DNA of 64,000 nucleotides from contig NZ_CP033924.1 in assembly GCF_003815875.1 (NCBI RefSeq), positions 3,348,001 to 3,412,000 on the forward strand, given 5' to 3'. Source of the stretch: Chryseobacterium lactis. Its GTDB lineage: Bacteria; Bacteroidota; Bacteroidia; Flavobacteriales; Weeksellaceae. The first letter of the stretch is position 1. The number at the start of each line of letters is the position of its first letter. Shown here piece by piece: positions 26,384-35,184 of this stretch. The notes below the pieces were generated by a model. The model saw nothing but the letters and a program-made list of their open reading frames with translations, had not been told where the DNA came from and searched no databases. A program made the translations under genes and the position numbers.

Positions 26384-26412
26384 TTTTTGTAATTTTAAAG
26401 AAAAATTTACAC

Positions 26413-27015
26413 GTGAAAAAGTTATTAGCAGCAGTTTGCATTTCAGTTTCAGTATTCACTTTTGCACAGGATTATTCAGTACCTGCGGCAAGCCCTCGCC
26501 AGAAGGTAGAACAACAATTTTCTATGTCTAAAATCTCTGTCGACTACGGAAGACCGGGAGTAAAAGGGCGTAAAATTTTCGGAGATCTTGTTCCTTACGG
26601 TCAGGTTTGGAGAGCAGGAGCTAACTCTTCTACAAAAATTACGTTTGGACAATCGGTTAATTTCGGTGGGAAAGTTGTTCCTGCAGGAACATATGGCCTA
26701 TTTATTATTCCTACAGAAAAAGAATGGAAAGTAATATTAAACAAAGACTTCCAGCAGTGGGGTTCTTTCACTTATGATCCAAAACAGGATGTAGTAGACG
26801 TGACAGTACCGGTTAATAAATTAGCTGACAAACAGGAGTGGTTCGAAATTACATTGAACCCTTCGGACGAAAATTCAGGAAACCTGGTGATTAAATGGGA
26901 TATGGCTCAAGCAGAAGTTCCATTAAAACCATCGAAATTGGATACCGTAATCAAGATTTCTGATAAATTAAAGGAAATCAAGAAAATAGAATCAGATTCT
27001 ACTAAAAAAAGCTAA
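26413..27015 (+). CDS. DUF2911 family secreted protein
   Basis: It has 200 residues using the GTG at 26413, which opens straight into a signal peptide (KKLLAAVCISVSVFTFAQ); a TTG at 26380 would add non-signal residues and overlap ada. The body is a DUF2911 beta-sandwich: QFSMSKISVDYGRPGVKGRK, VWRAGANSSTKITF, GTYGLFIIPTEKEWKVIL. This Bacteroidota-rich family has no known activity. It sits 29 bases behind ada and 3 bases before a GNAT gene. Confidence 0.8.
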   Translation: MKKLLAAVCISVSVFTFAQDYSVPAASPRQKVEQQFSMSKISVDYGRPGVKGRKIFGDLVPYGQVWRAGANSSTKITFGQSVNFGGKVVPAGTYGLFIIPTEKEWKVILNKDFQQWGSFTYDPKQDVVDVTVPVNKLADKQEWFEITLNPSDENSGNLVIKWDMAQAEVPLKPSKLDTVIKISDKLKEIKKIESDSTKKS

Positions 27016-27018
27016 GCA

Positions 27019-27546
27019 ATGAATTTTTCTGTTCAGCCCGTTTTAGAGAATGATAAACTTCAATTAATCCCCTTGCAGCAAGGGGATTTTGAATCTTTAT
27101 ATGAAGTAGCTTCTGATCCGAAAGTATGGGAACAACATCCCAACAAAGATCGTTACAAAAGAGAAGTTTTTGAAAGCTTCTTCCAGGGAGCGATGGAAAG
27201 TGGTGGCGCTTTTAAAATAGTTGAAAAAGCTACAGGTGACATCCTGGGAAGCAGCCGTTACTATAATTTTGATGAAAATGATCATCACATTTTCGTTGGC
27301 TATACTTTCTATGGAACCAAATCCTGGGGAAAAGGAATCAATCCGCAAGTCAAGAAACTGATGTTGGATTACATCTTTCAGTTTGTGGATAAGGTTCATT
27401 TCCATATTGGGAAAGAGAATTTCCGTTCACAGACTGCTTTAGAAAGACTCGGAGGCAAAAAAATTGCCGAAGAAGAGGTTGCCTATTTTGCAGAGCCAAC
27501 GAGAACCAATTTTGTGTACGAAATCAAAAAAGAAGATTGGGTATGA
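27019..27546 (+). CDS. GNAT N-acetyltransferase
   Basis: It has 175 residues of the RimJ/RimL-type GNAT fold: LQLIPLQQGDFESLYEVAS at the start, FVGYTFYGTKSWGKGINPQ carrying the acetyl-CoA loop region, and SQTALERLGGKK. It acetylates a small molecule or protein N-terminus; the substrate is unknown. Its stop codon overlaps the ATG of the cupin gene (ATGA), so the pair is translationally coupled. Confidence 0.85.
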   Translation: MNFSVQPVLENDKLQLIPLQQGDFESLYEVASDPKVWEQHPNKDRYKREVFESFFQGAMESGGAFKIVEKATGDILGSSRYYNFDENDHHIFVGYTFYGTKSWGKGINPQVKKLMLDYIFQFVDKVHFHIGKENFRSQTALERLGGKKIAEEEVAYFAEPTRTNFVYEIKKEDWV

Positions 27547-27914
27547 GAAAATATAAAATTCAGCAATCTCCGTTTATAGTTCCTACTGCAGATGGGAAAC
27601 TGATTGAAGAACATTGGGGAAATTCTATAGGAAACTCTAATGTCTCGATTGCTCATATGGTGGCACCTCCGGATTGGAGCGAGCCCCATCAGACTCCAGA
27701 ATTTGATGAATTTACTTATATCATTTCCGGTAAAAAGCAATTTGAAATTGATGGGGAAATTGTAGTATTGGAAAAGGGACAGAGCATTCTTATTGAAAAA
27801 GGAGCCAGAATCCGCTACAGCAATCCATTTTCAGAGCCTTGTGAGTATCTTGCGATTTGCCTGCCTGCCTTTTCCATGGGATTGGTACATAGGGAAGTAG
27901 AAGGAGTTGATTAA
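27543..27914 (+). CDS. cupin domain protein
   Basis: It has 123 residues from ATG 27543 (overlapping the previous stop as ATGA). A single cupin barrel: WSEPHQTPEFDEFTYIISGKK gives His and Glu metal-ligand positions, and IDGEIVVLEKGQSILIEKG the second half. The second motif's His is not obvious, so metal binding may be weak. It ends the ogt-ada run; a terminator follows. Confidence 0.78.
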   Translation: MRKYKIQQSPFIVPTADGKLIEEHWGNSIGNSNVSIAHMVAPPDWSEPHQTPEFDEFTYIISGKKQFEIDGEIVVLEKGQSILIEKGARIRYSNPFSEPCEYLAICLPAFSMGLVHREVEGVD

Positions 27915-27938
27915 GAATAAAAATATGATATCACGATA

Positions 27939-27972
27939 AAAAGTAACCTCAATATTGAGGTTACTTTTTTTG
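27939..27972 (+). terminator. intrinsic terminator
   Basis: AAGTAACCTCAATATTGAGGTTACTT is a perfect hairpin followed by T residues. It ends the ogt-to-cupin unit. Confidence 0.85.
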
Positions 27973-28072
27973 TAAGTACCATTAATCCTACATTTTTCAT
28001 ACAATTAGTGCTTATTGTTTCCAATTATTTTGTAAGTTCGCGGGCTTAAAAAAATTAACTTTAAAAAAATAT

Positions 28073-28453
28073 ATGAAAAACAATCTATCAATTGTATTGT
28101 TAGTGGGAGCTATGTTTTCTGTAACTTCTTGTGCGACAATATTTACGGGAAGTAAAGATAAGATATCTTTCAACTCGAGTCCTGAAGGAGCTAAAGTCTT
28201 TCACAAAGGCATCGAAAAATGTATCACACCTTGTACTGCTGAAATTCCAAGATCGCTAAGCAAGCAAATGGTTACCTTTGAAAAAGAAGGTTTTAATAAC
28301 AAAGAGGTAAAGTTGACAAAGACTTTTAATCCGGTAACATTATTAAACATCCTTTTCGGTGGAGCAATCGGAGTTGGTATCGATGCTGCAACAGGATCAT
28401 TAACTAAATATTCTCCTAAAAAATATGAGGTAGAGCTGGAAGCTAAACCATAA
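28073..28453 (+). CDS. PEGA-domain lipoprotein
   Basis: It has 126 residues. Lipoprotein signal ending FSVTSC; then FNSSPEGAKVFHKG...CITPCTAEIP, the PEGA pattern of short beta-sandwich repeats, and a Gly-rich hydrophobic stretch (LLNILFGGAIGVGIDAATG) near the C-terminus that may touch the membrane. Such proteins are usually surface or periplasmic and of unknown role. It has terminators on both sides, so it is probably monocistronic. Confidence 0.75.
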   Translation: MKNNLSIVLLVGAMFSVTSCATIFTGSKDKISFNSSPEGAKVFHKGIEKCITPCTAEIPRSLSKQMVTFEKEGFNNKEVKLTKTFNPVTLLNILFGGAIGVGIDAATGSLTKYSPKKYEVELEAKP

Positions 28454-28465
28454 TCTATAAAAACA

Positions 28466-28499
28466 AAAACAAATCCGCAAGCCAGCGGATTTGTTTTTT
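28466..28499. terminator. bidirectional terminator
   Basis: AACAAATCCGC pairs with GCGGATTTGTTT, with T-rich flanks on both strands. It lies between the convergent lipoprotein and fucosidase genes. Confidence 0.8.
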
Positions 28500-28513
28500 A
28501 TAAGGTATTATGA

Positions 28514-29854
28514 TCAAGCGACTTCGAGAACAACAACCTGATCAGGATCTTCAGCAGTGACTGTTTGTTGAGGTATTTCCAAAGTTCCGTTTTTCAAAAC
28601 GGTCTGTACAGGTACTTTATTTTTCAACAGATAAGCTTTTGTTATCTTCTTGTAAGGGAATTTTTCGAGTTGTATGGTCCCTGCATCTTTCTGCAATATA
28701 TGAACATATACCTTGTTGTCGGATTGAGTGAGAGATCCCCATTTTTGAGGTTTAATATAACCACCTTTGGTTCCGTATACACTTTCCCCGTAGGTTTTTA
28801 ACCATTTCCCCATCCAATTCAACTGATCAATAAATTCAGGTTGGATCTGTCCATTCGGCATCGGACCAATGTTTAAAAGAAGATTACCTCCGTTTCCGGC
28901 AGATGCGACCAGTAATTTAACAATTTGTGCAGGGGTTTTATAAGCAGAGTCCGTTAAATTAAAGCCCCAGCTGTTATTAAGGGTTGCACAGGTTTCCAGA
29001 GGAAGATCTGATATTTTCTGAAAGCTTAAACCCGAAGTATTCTCACCCGGAACGTCCTGTTCAAACATTTGAAAGTCTTCACCGGGAAGGGGAGTCATAT
29101 GATGATTATTACCTACCATACATTGAGGCTGTAGGGTGTGGATGAGATCATACAACTCACGCGTATGCCAGTCTATACGAACATCATTGTCTTTTCTATC
29201 TTTGCTTTCCGATGCCATTTGATCCCAATATCCATCAAACCAAATTCCATCAATTGTTCCGTAGTTGGTCAAAAGTTCGGTCAGCTGGTTTTTCATAAAC
29301 TGAATATAGTCATTCCAGTTACCACGTTCGGTACGGCCTGTACCTTGTCCTGTTCTTCCTGTCCAATAAGAATAATCGGTCCTGCGCCAGTCAAGTAATG
29401 AATAATATAGAAACAATTTTATTCCCTGTTTGTGGCATTCGTCGGCGATCATTTTTACAATATCCTTTTTATACGGGGTATTCATAATATTAAACTCAGA
29501 ATATTTGGTATCCCACATACTGAATCCGTCGTGATGGCGGGTTATTAACGTTATATATTTCATTCCGGAAGCTTTCGCCAGACTTACCCATTCATGGGCA
29601 TTAAAGTCAATAGGATTGAAAAAGTTCTGCAGCCTGCTGTAGTTTTTTACGGTAATATTTCTTTCGTTCATGACCCATTCACCACTGCCGGGAATACTGA
29701 ATAGTCCCCAGTGAATAAACATTCCGAACTTTGCATTGGTAAACCATTCACGGGTTTTCAGGTTTTGTGCTCCGGGAGTATAAACGGAGGACTGTGCAAA
29801 AGAAAAATGGGAACATAGCAAACCTATAAAAAGAATAAATATAGCTTTTTTCAT
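28514..29854 (-). CDS. alpha-L-fucosidase, GH29
   Basis: It has 446 residues with signal peptide MKKAIFILFIGLLCSHFSFAQ. GH29 hallmarks: WFTNAKFGMFIHWGLFSIPG, ITRHHDGFSMWDTKYSEFN, and the nucleophile Asp in DGIWFDGYWDQ; GNLLLNIGPMPNG closes the catalytic barrel. A short C-terminal beta domain follows. It removes fucose from glycans, acting in the periplasm or outside the cell. It is isolated: no SusC/SusD pair is nearby, so this is not a typical polysaccharide utilisation locus. Confidence 0.9.
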   Translation of the reverse strand: MKKAIFILFIGLLCSHFSFAQSSVYTPGAQNLKTREWFTNAKFGMFIHWGLFSIPGSGEWVMNERNITVKNYSRLQNFFNPIDFNAHEWVSLAKASGMKYITLITRHHDGFSMWDTKYSEFNIMNTPYKKDIVKMIADECHKQGIKLFLYYSLLDWRRTDYSYWTGRTGQGTGRTERGNWNDYIQFMKNQLTELLTNYGTIDGIWFDGYWDQMASESKDRKDNDVRIDWHTRELYDLIHTLQPQCMVGNNHHMTPLPGEDFQMFEQDVPGENTSGLSFQKISDLPLETCATLNNSWGFNLTDSAYKTPAQIVKLLVASAGNGGNLLLNIGPMPNGQIQPEFIDQLNWMGKWLKTYGESVYGTKGGYIKPQKWGSLTQSDNKVYVHILQKDAGTIQLEKFPYKKITKAYLLKNKVPVQTVLKNGTLEIPQQTVTAEDPDQVVVLEVA

Positions 29855-29986
29855 ATCTGGTTTTTATATAACAACGTTGACTTTCACATAATTAGTATGC
29901 GAAATATTTTATTCCATTATAATAGGTGCAAAAGCATTCTACCAAGCAGATTGATAGATATTTATACCTGTATATTGATTAAAAGA

Positions 29987-30730
29987 TTACTTCAGAATTT
30001 CTTTTAAAAACATCAACGTATGATTCCAGGCTCTTTTGGCCATTACTTCGTTATAATCCGGAGATTTTGGGTCTGTGAATGTATGTTTTGAATGAGCATA
30101 GGTAATGATTTGCCAATCGGCGTTTCCTTCATTCATTTCTTTAATGAGGTTATCATAATCCTGTTGTGAAACACTTTTGTCATCAGCCGGATTTTCTACT
30201 AAAATTTTTGCCGTTAAGTTCTCAATTTTTCTGGTCTGATCTCTTCCCAGGCTGCCATGGATTGAGACTACTCCTGCAACCGGCAGATGTCCTCTGGCAG
30301 ACTCCAGAGCTCCGGTGCCTCCAAAACAGTATCCGATAACGGCGGTTTTGTCAGAAATAGCTCCGTTCTTTTTTAACTGTTCCAGTGCCAATGATATTCT
30401 TTTCTGATATTCCTGATAGTTTTGCTTATAATATCCTGAGCTTTTAGAGGCTGCATCATTGTCCGCCGGAATTTTTCCTTCTCCGTAAATATCAGCAATA
30501 AAAGCAATATAACCTTGTTTCTCAAGCTCAATGGCTGCCGTTTTTGCTTCGTCGTCAATCCCTTTCCAGGCTGGAAGAATTAAAACACCGGGAAGCTTTT
30601 TTCCTGCGTTGGAGGTAATCAAACCATTCAGCTTTTGAGAGCCGTCCTGATAGGAAACGGTTTTAAGTTTCTGACTGAAAAGGGTTCCTGAAGCCATAAG
30701 AACTGTGGTTAATAAGATGGAACGTATCAT
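29987..30730 (-). CDS. dienelactone hydrolase family protein, exported
   Basis: It has 247 residues. Signal peptide MIRSILLTTVLMASGTLFSQ. The nucleophile elbow is GYCFGGTG, with Cys as in dienelactone hydrolase, and His in YAHSKHTFTDP. LPAWKGIDDEAK and YIAFIADIYGEGK fit the family. The substrate is unknown; location outside the cytoplasm argues against aromatic catabolism. Confidence 0.85.
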   Translation of the reverse strand: MIRSILLTTVLMASGTLFSQKLKTVSYQDGSQKLNGLITSNAGKKLPGVLILPAWKGIDDEAKTAAIELEKQGYIAFIADIYGEGKIPADNDAASKSSGYYKQNYQEYQKRISLALEQLKKNGAISDKTAVIGYCFGGTGALESARGHLPVAGVVSIHGSLGRDQTRKIENLTAKILVENPADDKSVSQQDYDNLIKEMNEGNADWQIITYAHSKHTFTDPKSPDYNEVMAKRAWNHTLMFLKEILK

Positions 30731-30804
30731 ATTTTGTTATTTTGATGTGACTTTTTTAGTTGAAAATAGGAGATGGTCTCATTATTATTTTCTCAATGAT
30801 CATG

Positions 30805-30852
30805 AAAAAATCCTCAACTAAATTAATGAAAAATAACTTAATTGAGGATTAT
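30805..30852 (-). terminator. intrinsic terminator after the HAD gene
   Basis: Read on the minus strand, AATCCTCAATTAA pairs with TTAGTTGAGGATT and is followed by TTTTTT. It ends the minus-strand HAD transcript. Confidence 0.6.
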
Positions 30853-30875
30853 TAATGTATTTATGGTGCCGTGGT

Positions 30876-31487
30876 TTAAATTTTTACACCGACACTTGCC
30901 AATTCTTTTTCTAAATCTGTATCCGGTAAAACGTGAATAGTTGTAAATCCAAGTGATTTGGCCATCTCAATATTTTTTGGATTGTCATCGATGAAAACAG
31001 ACTCACCGGCTTGAATGTGATATCTGTTTAATAATACATGCCAGATTTCTGGATCAGGTTTAATGAGTTTCTCAGTTCCGGAAACGACAATTTTTCCGTC
31101 AAAAATCTGGAAGAAATCATAGTTTTCAAGAGCATACGGGAAAGTTTCTTCCGACCAGTTGGTCAGTCCGAATAATTGATAATCGGTATTTTTTAATTTT
31201 CTCAATACTTCCACATTTTGGGGGATTTCGCTTTTCAGCATGACCGTCCAGTTATCATAAAATGCTCTGATTTCTTTTTCCCATTCCGGAAATTTCTTGA
31301 TCTGAATAGCCGTTCCTTCTGCAAGACTTCTTCCTTTGTCCTGTTGCTCATTCCATTCAGATTGGGCGATATTTTCCAGGAAGTATTCCATTTTTTCATC
31401 ATCATTGAAATAGGTTTTGAAAAAATATCTCGGATCCCAATCCATAAGGACGCCTCCGAAGTCGAAAATGATGTTTTTTATGTTCAT
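30876..31487 (-). CDS. HAD-superfamily hydrolase
   Basis: It has 203 residues from ATG 31487; an upstream in-frame start adds only unlikely residues. Motif I FDFGGVLMDWD supplies the nucleophile Asp but lacks the second Asp, as in the soluble-epoxide-hydrolase-like HAD subgroup. FGLTNWSEETF gives motif II and FIDDNPKNIEMAKSLG motif IV. A cytosolic phosphatase or dehalogenase of unknown substrate. Confidence 0.85.
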   Translation of the reverse strand: MNIKNIIFDFGGVLMDWDPRYFFKTYFNDDEKMEYFLENIAQSEWNEQQDKGRSLAEGTAIQIKKFPEWEKEIRAFYDNWTVMLKSEIPQNVEVLRKLKNTDYQLFGLTNWSEETFPYALENYDFFQIFDGKIVVSGTEKLIKPDPEIWHVLLNRYHIQAGESVFIDDNPKNIEMAKSLGFTTIHVLPDTDLEKELASVGVKI

Positions 31488-31517
31488 ATGTATGTGTTGT
31501 TGAGTTTGTTTTAACCA

Positions 31518-31563
31518 CCCCTTCAAAAATTCTTAGAATTTTTGCCATCCCTACGGAGAAGGG
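31518..31563. repeat. short compound inverted repeat
   Basis: CCCTTC ... GAAGGG encloses AAAAATTCTTAGAATTTTT, a second palindrome. It lies between the HAD and HSDR_N genes and resembles dispersed flavobacterial intergenic hairpins. Confidence 0.45.
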
Positions 31564-31616
31564 CAATTATCGCGATTTCAATTCAATATTTGTGGAGAAA
31601 GTTAATTCCTTTCAAT

Positions 31617-32048
31617 TTATTCCGGTCTGTAAAACTGATATTGCCCATCTTCATAATAGGCATTGATATGTTGCAATCCGTTGGTCAGAATAATTTCCTT
31701 AGCTCCGATAATGGAGTTATATCTTGCCGTTTGCTCGAATGTTTTTTCCGTTAATTTGATCTGAGGGGCTTTACATTCAATCAGGATTATGGGCTCTGTT
31801 TTTTCGGTCACAAGGAGGTCAACTCTCTTTGTTAATCCATTTAAAACGATCTTTTTTTCGGTGATCAATGCCGATGCAGAATAGGATTTTACCGTTAGAT
31901 AATAATGAATCCAGTGCTGCCTTACCCATTCCTCAGGAGTGAGCAGAAGATAAGTTTTACGAACCAAATCATAAATAAAAAACTTATCTTTGTCTTTCTT
32001 GAATTTAAAATCAAAAGTTTCCTGAAAATTCAGTTTTGGAAGTTCCAT
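31617..32048 (-). CDS. stand-alone HSDR_N-type PD-(D/E)XK nuclease-like protein
   Basis: It has 143 residues from ATG 32048. It matches the N-terminal nuclease domain of type I restriction HsdR: LLTPEEWVRQHWIHYYL, then RVDLLVTEKTEPIILIECKAPQ, whose Asp and E-C-K fit the PD-(D/E)XK core, and FEQTARYNSIIGAKEIILTNG. Helicase and methylase partners are absent, so this is not a restriction system. Its start codon is 7 bases from that of holA on the other strand, so the two genes share a promoter region. A repair or replication role is inferred from the position. Confidence 0.78.
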   Translation of the reverse strand: MELPKLNFQETFDFKFKKDKDKFFIYDLVRKTYLLLTPEEWVRQHWIHYYLTVKSYSASALITEKKIVLNGLTKRVDLLVTEKTEPIILIECKAPQIKLTEKTFEQTARYNSIIGAKEIILTNGLQHINAYYEDGQYQFYRPE

Positions 32049-32055
32049 TAATAAG

Positions 32056-33093
32056 ATGAAAGAATTAGATTTAATCCTCAAAAATATTAAAAATAAAGAA
32101 GTTTTACCTATTTATTTTTTCCACGGAGAAGAAGCCTACTTTATTGATCTCGCTGTAAAAGCCCTTGAACACAACTTTTTGGAGGAGGATGAAAAAGCCT
32201 TTAACCAAACCGTTACTTACGGAAAAGATTCTTCTTATCAGGAAGTTCTCTCTCTGGCAAGACAGTTTCCTATGATGGGAGATAAGCAGGTGATCATCGT
32301 TAAAGAAGCTCAGGATCTTAAATTTAATGAAGATGAAAACCGAATTCTGGAAGCATATGTTGAAAATCCTGTTCCTTCCACGGTATTGGTTTTTGCCCAC
32401 AAGCATAAAAAACTGGATAGCCGGAAAAAGGCTGCTAAAGCTTTAGATAAATCAAATGCACTTTTCCTGAGCGAATCTGTAAGGGACAATAATCTTCCAA
32501 AATGGATTGCCGACGAATGTGTAAAGCTGAAAATTAAAACAGCTCCCAATATTTCACATCTTTTGGCAGAATATCTTGGGAATGACCTTTCAAGAATTGC
32601 CAATGAACTGAATAAACTGAAAATTATCCTTAAAGAAGGAGAAATTCTTGACGGTAATATTGTTGAAAATCACATCGGAATTAGTAAAGAGTACAATGTT
32701 TTTGAACTGCAAAAGGCTTTAGGAACAAAAAATGCCAATGCGGCTTTTAAAATTGCTCATTTTATGGGTAAAAATCCGAAGAACAATCCTTTTGTGATGA
32801 TGCTGGCAAGTCTGTACAATTACTTTTCAAATGTTATTATTTATCAGACAATGGCAGGGCAATCCCCTCAAACTATAGCATCTCAAATGGGCGTGAATCC
32901 GTATTTTGTAAAGGATTATGCGGAAAGCGCCAGATTGTATCCTCTGAAGCATGCCACAAGAGTCATTTCTATTTTAAGAGAATTTGATATGAAAGGAAAG
33001 GGGCTTGGAGCCGTAAATATGGGAGAGGCCGAGTTGATTAAAGAACTGGTGTATAAGATCATCAACGTTGATAAAATTAAAATGAAGGTCTAG
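32056..33093 (+). CDS. holA: DNA polymerase III subunit delta
   Basis: It has 345 residues. N-terminal clamp-binding/AAA-like domain beginning LPIYFFHGEEAYFIDLAVKAL, the KEAQDLKF...VFAHKHKKLDSRKKAAK region, and the C-terminal helical domain (FELQKALGTKNANAAFKIAHFMG). It opens the beta clamp as part of the clamp loader in replication. It is head to head with the HSDR_N-like gene. Confidence 0.9.
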   Translation: MKELDLILKNIKNKEVLPIYFFHGEEAYFIDLAVKALEHNFLEEDEKAFNQTVTYGKDSSYQEVLSLARQFPMMGDKQVIIVKEAQDLKFNEDENRILEAYVENPVPSTVLVFAHKHKKLDSRKKAAKALDKSNALFLSESVRDNNLPKWIADECVKLKIKTAPNISHLLAEYLGNDLSRIANELNKLKIILKEGEILDGNIVENHIGISKEYNVFELQKALGTKNANAAFKIAHFMGKNPKNNPFVMMLASLYNYFSNVIIYQTMAGQSPQTIASQMGVNPYFVKDYAESARLYPLKHATRVISILREFDMKGKGLGAVNMGEAELIKELVYKIINVDKIKMKV

Positions 33094-33277
33094 CAGATAG
33101 ATGCGAGATACAAATTCAATTTATCAATGAACCTCGAATCCCAAAACTCGCAAAATCACCATTGAAATTCAACATATCAGATATTGACAAGTATCATTAA
33201 AATAACTTTAAAAAGACATTAAAAATTACGAAATTAGCAGTCTTAATTTAATTAAATCTTTTTTGAACAAATAGATT

Positions 33278-34219
33278 ATGGAGCAAAACATTTTAGATTG
33301 TGTGATCGTTGGATCTGGGCCTTCTGGTTTCACAGCTGCTATCTACGCAGCAAGAGCAGACTTGAAACCTGAATTATATACAGGTTTGGAGCCGGGCGGA
33401 CAATTAACTACAACTACAGAAGTTGACAACTTCCCAGGATATCCGGCAGGAATTACAGGTCCTGAAATGATGATGGATCTGCAAAAACAGGCGGAAAGAT
33501 TTGATACTAAAGTTCATTACGAAATGATCACTAAAGCTGAGTTTTCTAAAGAGGTTGGCGGTGTTCATAAATTATACGCAGGGAATAAAGAAATTTTAGC
33601 AAAATCGGTTATTATTTCTACAGGAGCTACTGCAAAATATCTTGGTCTTGATGACGAAAAAAAGTATGCGGGAGGAGGTGTTTCTGCTTGTGCTACTTGT
33701 GACGGATTTTTCTACAGAGGAAAAGATGTTGTGGTAGTAGGAGCAGGAGATACGGCAGCTGAAGAGGCTACTTATCTTGCGAAATTATGTAAGAAAGTAA
33801 CATTGTTAGTGAGAAAAGATGTTTTCAGAGCTTCAAAAGCAATGATTCACAGAGTAGAAAACACTCCGAATATTGAAGTGAAGTTCCACCATGAATTAAT
33901 CGGAATTGAAGGTGAAAATAGCTTAGTAGAAAGAGCGGTAATCATCAACAACCAAACTCAGGAGAAATCTACAGTAGAGGTTGAAGGAATTTTCATAGCA
34001 ATTGGTCACAAACCGAATACAGATATCTTCGCAGGTCAGGTAGATCTTGATGAAAACGGATATATTGTTACTGAAAAAGGTTCTTCAAGAACAAATCTTC
34101 CTGGAGTATTTGCAGCAGGAGATGTTCAGGATCATATCTACAGACAGGCGATTACCGCTGCAGGAAGCGGATGTATGGCTGCTATGGATGCTGAAAAATA
34201 TTTAGCTGAATTACACTAA
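33278..34219 (+). CDS. trxB: thioredoxin-disulfide reductase
   Basis: It has 313 residues. FAD-binding GSGPSGFTAAIYAARA at the start, redox-active CATCD (Cys138, Cys141), NADPH-binding VVGAGDTAAEEATYLA, and the C-terminal FAD motif GVFAAGDVQD. It reduces thioredoxin with NADPH in the cytosol. A terminator follows, then a four-unit repeat array. Confidence 0.94.
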   Translation: MEQNILDCVIVGSGPSGFTAAIYAARADLKPELYTGLEPGGQLTTTTEVDNFPGYPAGITGPEMMMDLQKQAERFDTKVHYEMITKAEFSKEVGGVHKLYAGNKEILAKSVIISTGATAKYLGLDDEKKYAGGGVSACATCDGFFYRGKDVVVVGAGDTAAEEATYLAKLCKKVTLLVRKDVFRASKAMIHRVENTPNIEVKFHHELIGIEGENSLVERAVIINNQTQEKSTVEVEGIFIAIGHKPNTDIFAGQVDLDENGYIVTEKGSSRTNLPGVFAAGDVQDHIYRQAITAAGSGCMAAMDAEKYLAELH

Positions 34220-34244
34220 TACAATTTAGTTTATAAAATACGAA

Positions 34245-34272
34245 GCGTACCTGATAAGGTGCGCTTTTTTTT
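34245..34272 (+). terminator. intrinsic terminator after trxB
   Basis: GCGTACCT pairs with AGGTGCGC (one G-T), followed by eight T residues that run into the first unit of the repeat array. Confidence 0.75.
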
Positions 34273-35044
34273 GTTGGAAATCGCAAGGGCGCAAAGTTTT
34301 TATTGTTGTATTGCTTTTAAGGCGCAAAAAAATCAGAGATTTTTAGCAAAGATGAAGGGTTATCAATTTTATCGCAGATAAAATCTTTGCGCCTTATAAT
34401 AGCTTTTTTTAATTAATTTGCGTCTTTGCGATTATCCAACGGATCATTTGTGTGATTTTTCAGGTACTTTTTGTTGGAAATCACGAAGGCGCAAAGTTTT
34501 TAGTGTTGCATTGCTTTTAAGACGCAAAAAAATCAGAGATTTTTAGCAAAAATGAAGGCTTATCAATTTTATCGCAGATAAAAATCCTTGCGCCATATAA
34601 TAGCTTTTTTTAATTAATTTGCGTCTTTGCGATTATCCAACGGATCATTTGTGTGATTTTTCAAATACTTTTTGTTGGAAATCGCAAGGACGCAAAGTTT
34701 TTAGTTTTGCATTGCTTTTAAGACGCAAAAAAATCAAAGATTTTTAGCAAAGATGAAGGCTTATCAATTTTATCGCAGATAAAATCTTTGCGCCTTATAA
34801 TATTTTTTTTAAAATTAATTTGCGTCTTTGCGATTATCCAACGGATCATTTGTGTGATTTTTCAAATACTTTTTGTTGGAAATCGCAAGGACGCAAAGTT
34901 TTTATTGTTGCATTGCTTTTAAAACGCAAAAAAAATCAGAGATTTTTAGCAAAGATGAAAACTTATCAATTTTATCGCAGATAAAAATCCTTACGCCATA
35001 TAATAGCCTTTTTAATTCTATTTACCCTCTTACTATTATCCAAC
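34271..35044. repeat. four tandem ~200-bp repeats with inverted ends
   Basis: Units start with TTGTTGGAAA at 34271, 34471, 34672 and 34873 (spacing 200, 201, 201). Each has a ~170-bp palindromic element: the left end GTTGGAAATCGCAAGGACGC mirrors the right end GCGTCTTTGCGATTATCCAAC. A ~30-base linker (GGATCATTTGTGTGAT) joins the units. The core carries ATCAGAGATTTTTAGCAAAG and TCGCAGATAAAATCTTTGCG. Copies differ by a few substitutions; the fourth has a degraded right end. No ORF runs through it, so it holds no gene. With the flanks it fills the 965-base trxB-VOC gap. Confidence 0.85.
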
Positions 35045-35184
35045 TATACACATTCTGCAAATAGTAAAGATTCAATTAAATTCATGAAATAAGTAATGAA
35101 AACATTGATATATTTGTGGAATTGCAAAATATTCTGAATCTGTATTTGATTTAATATAAAAGCTTAACAAAAAACGAATAAAAA

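Noticed and set aside
28514..29854. Polysaccharide utilisation locus around the fucosidase
   Set aside because: No SusC/SusD-type pair, sulfatase or further glycosidase is adjacent.
31617..32048. Type I restriction-modification system
   Set aside because: Only the HSDR_N domain is present; no helicase, HsdM or HsdS gene is nearby.
34271..35044. CRISPR array
   Set aside because: The repeats are ~200 bp and contiguous with only conserved linkers, no unique spacers, and no cas genes.
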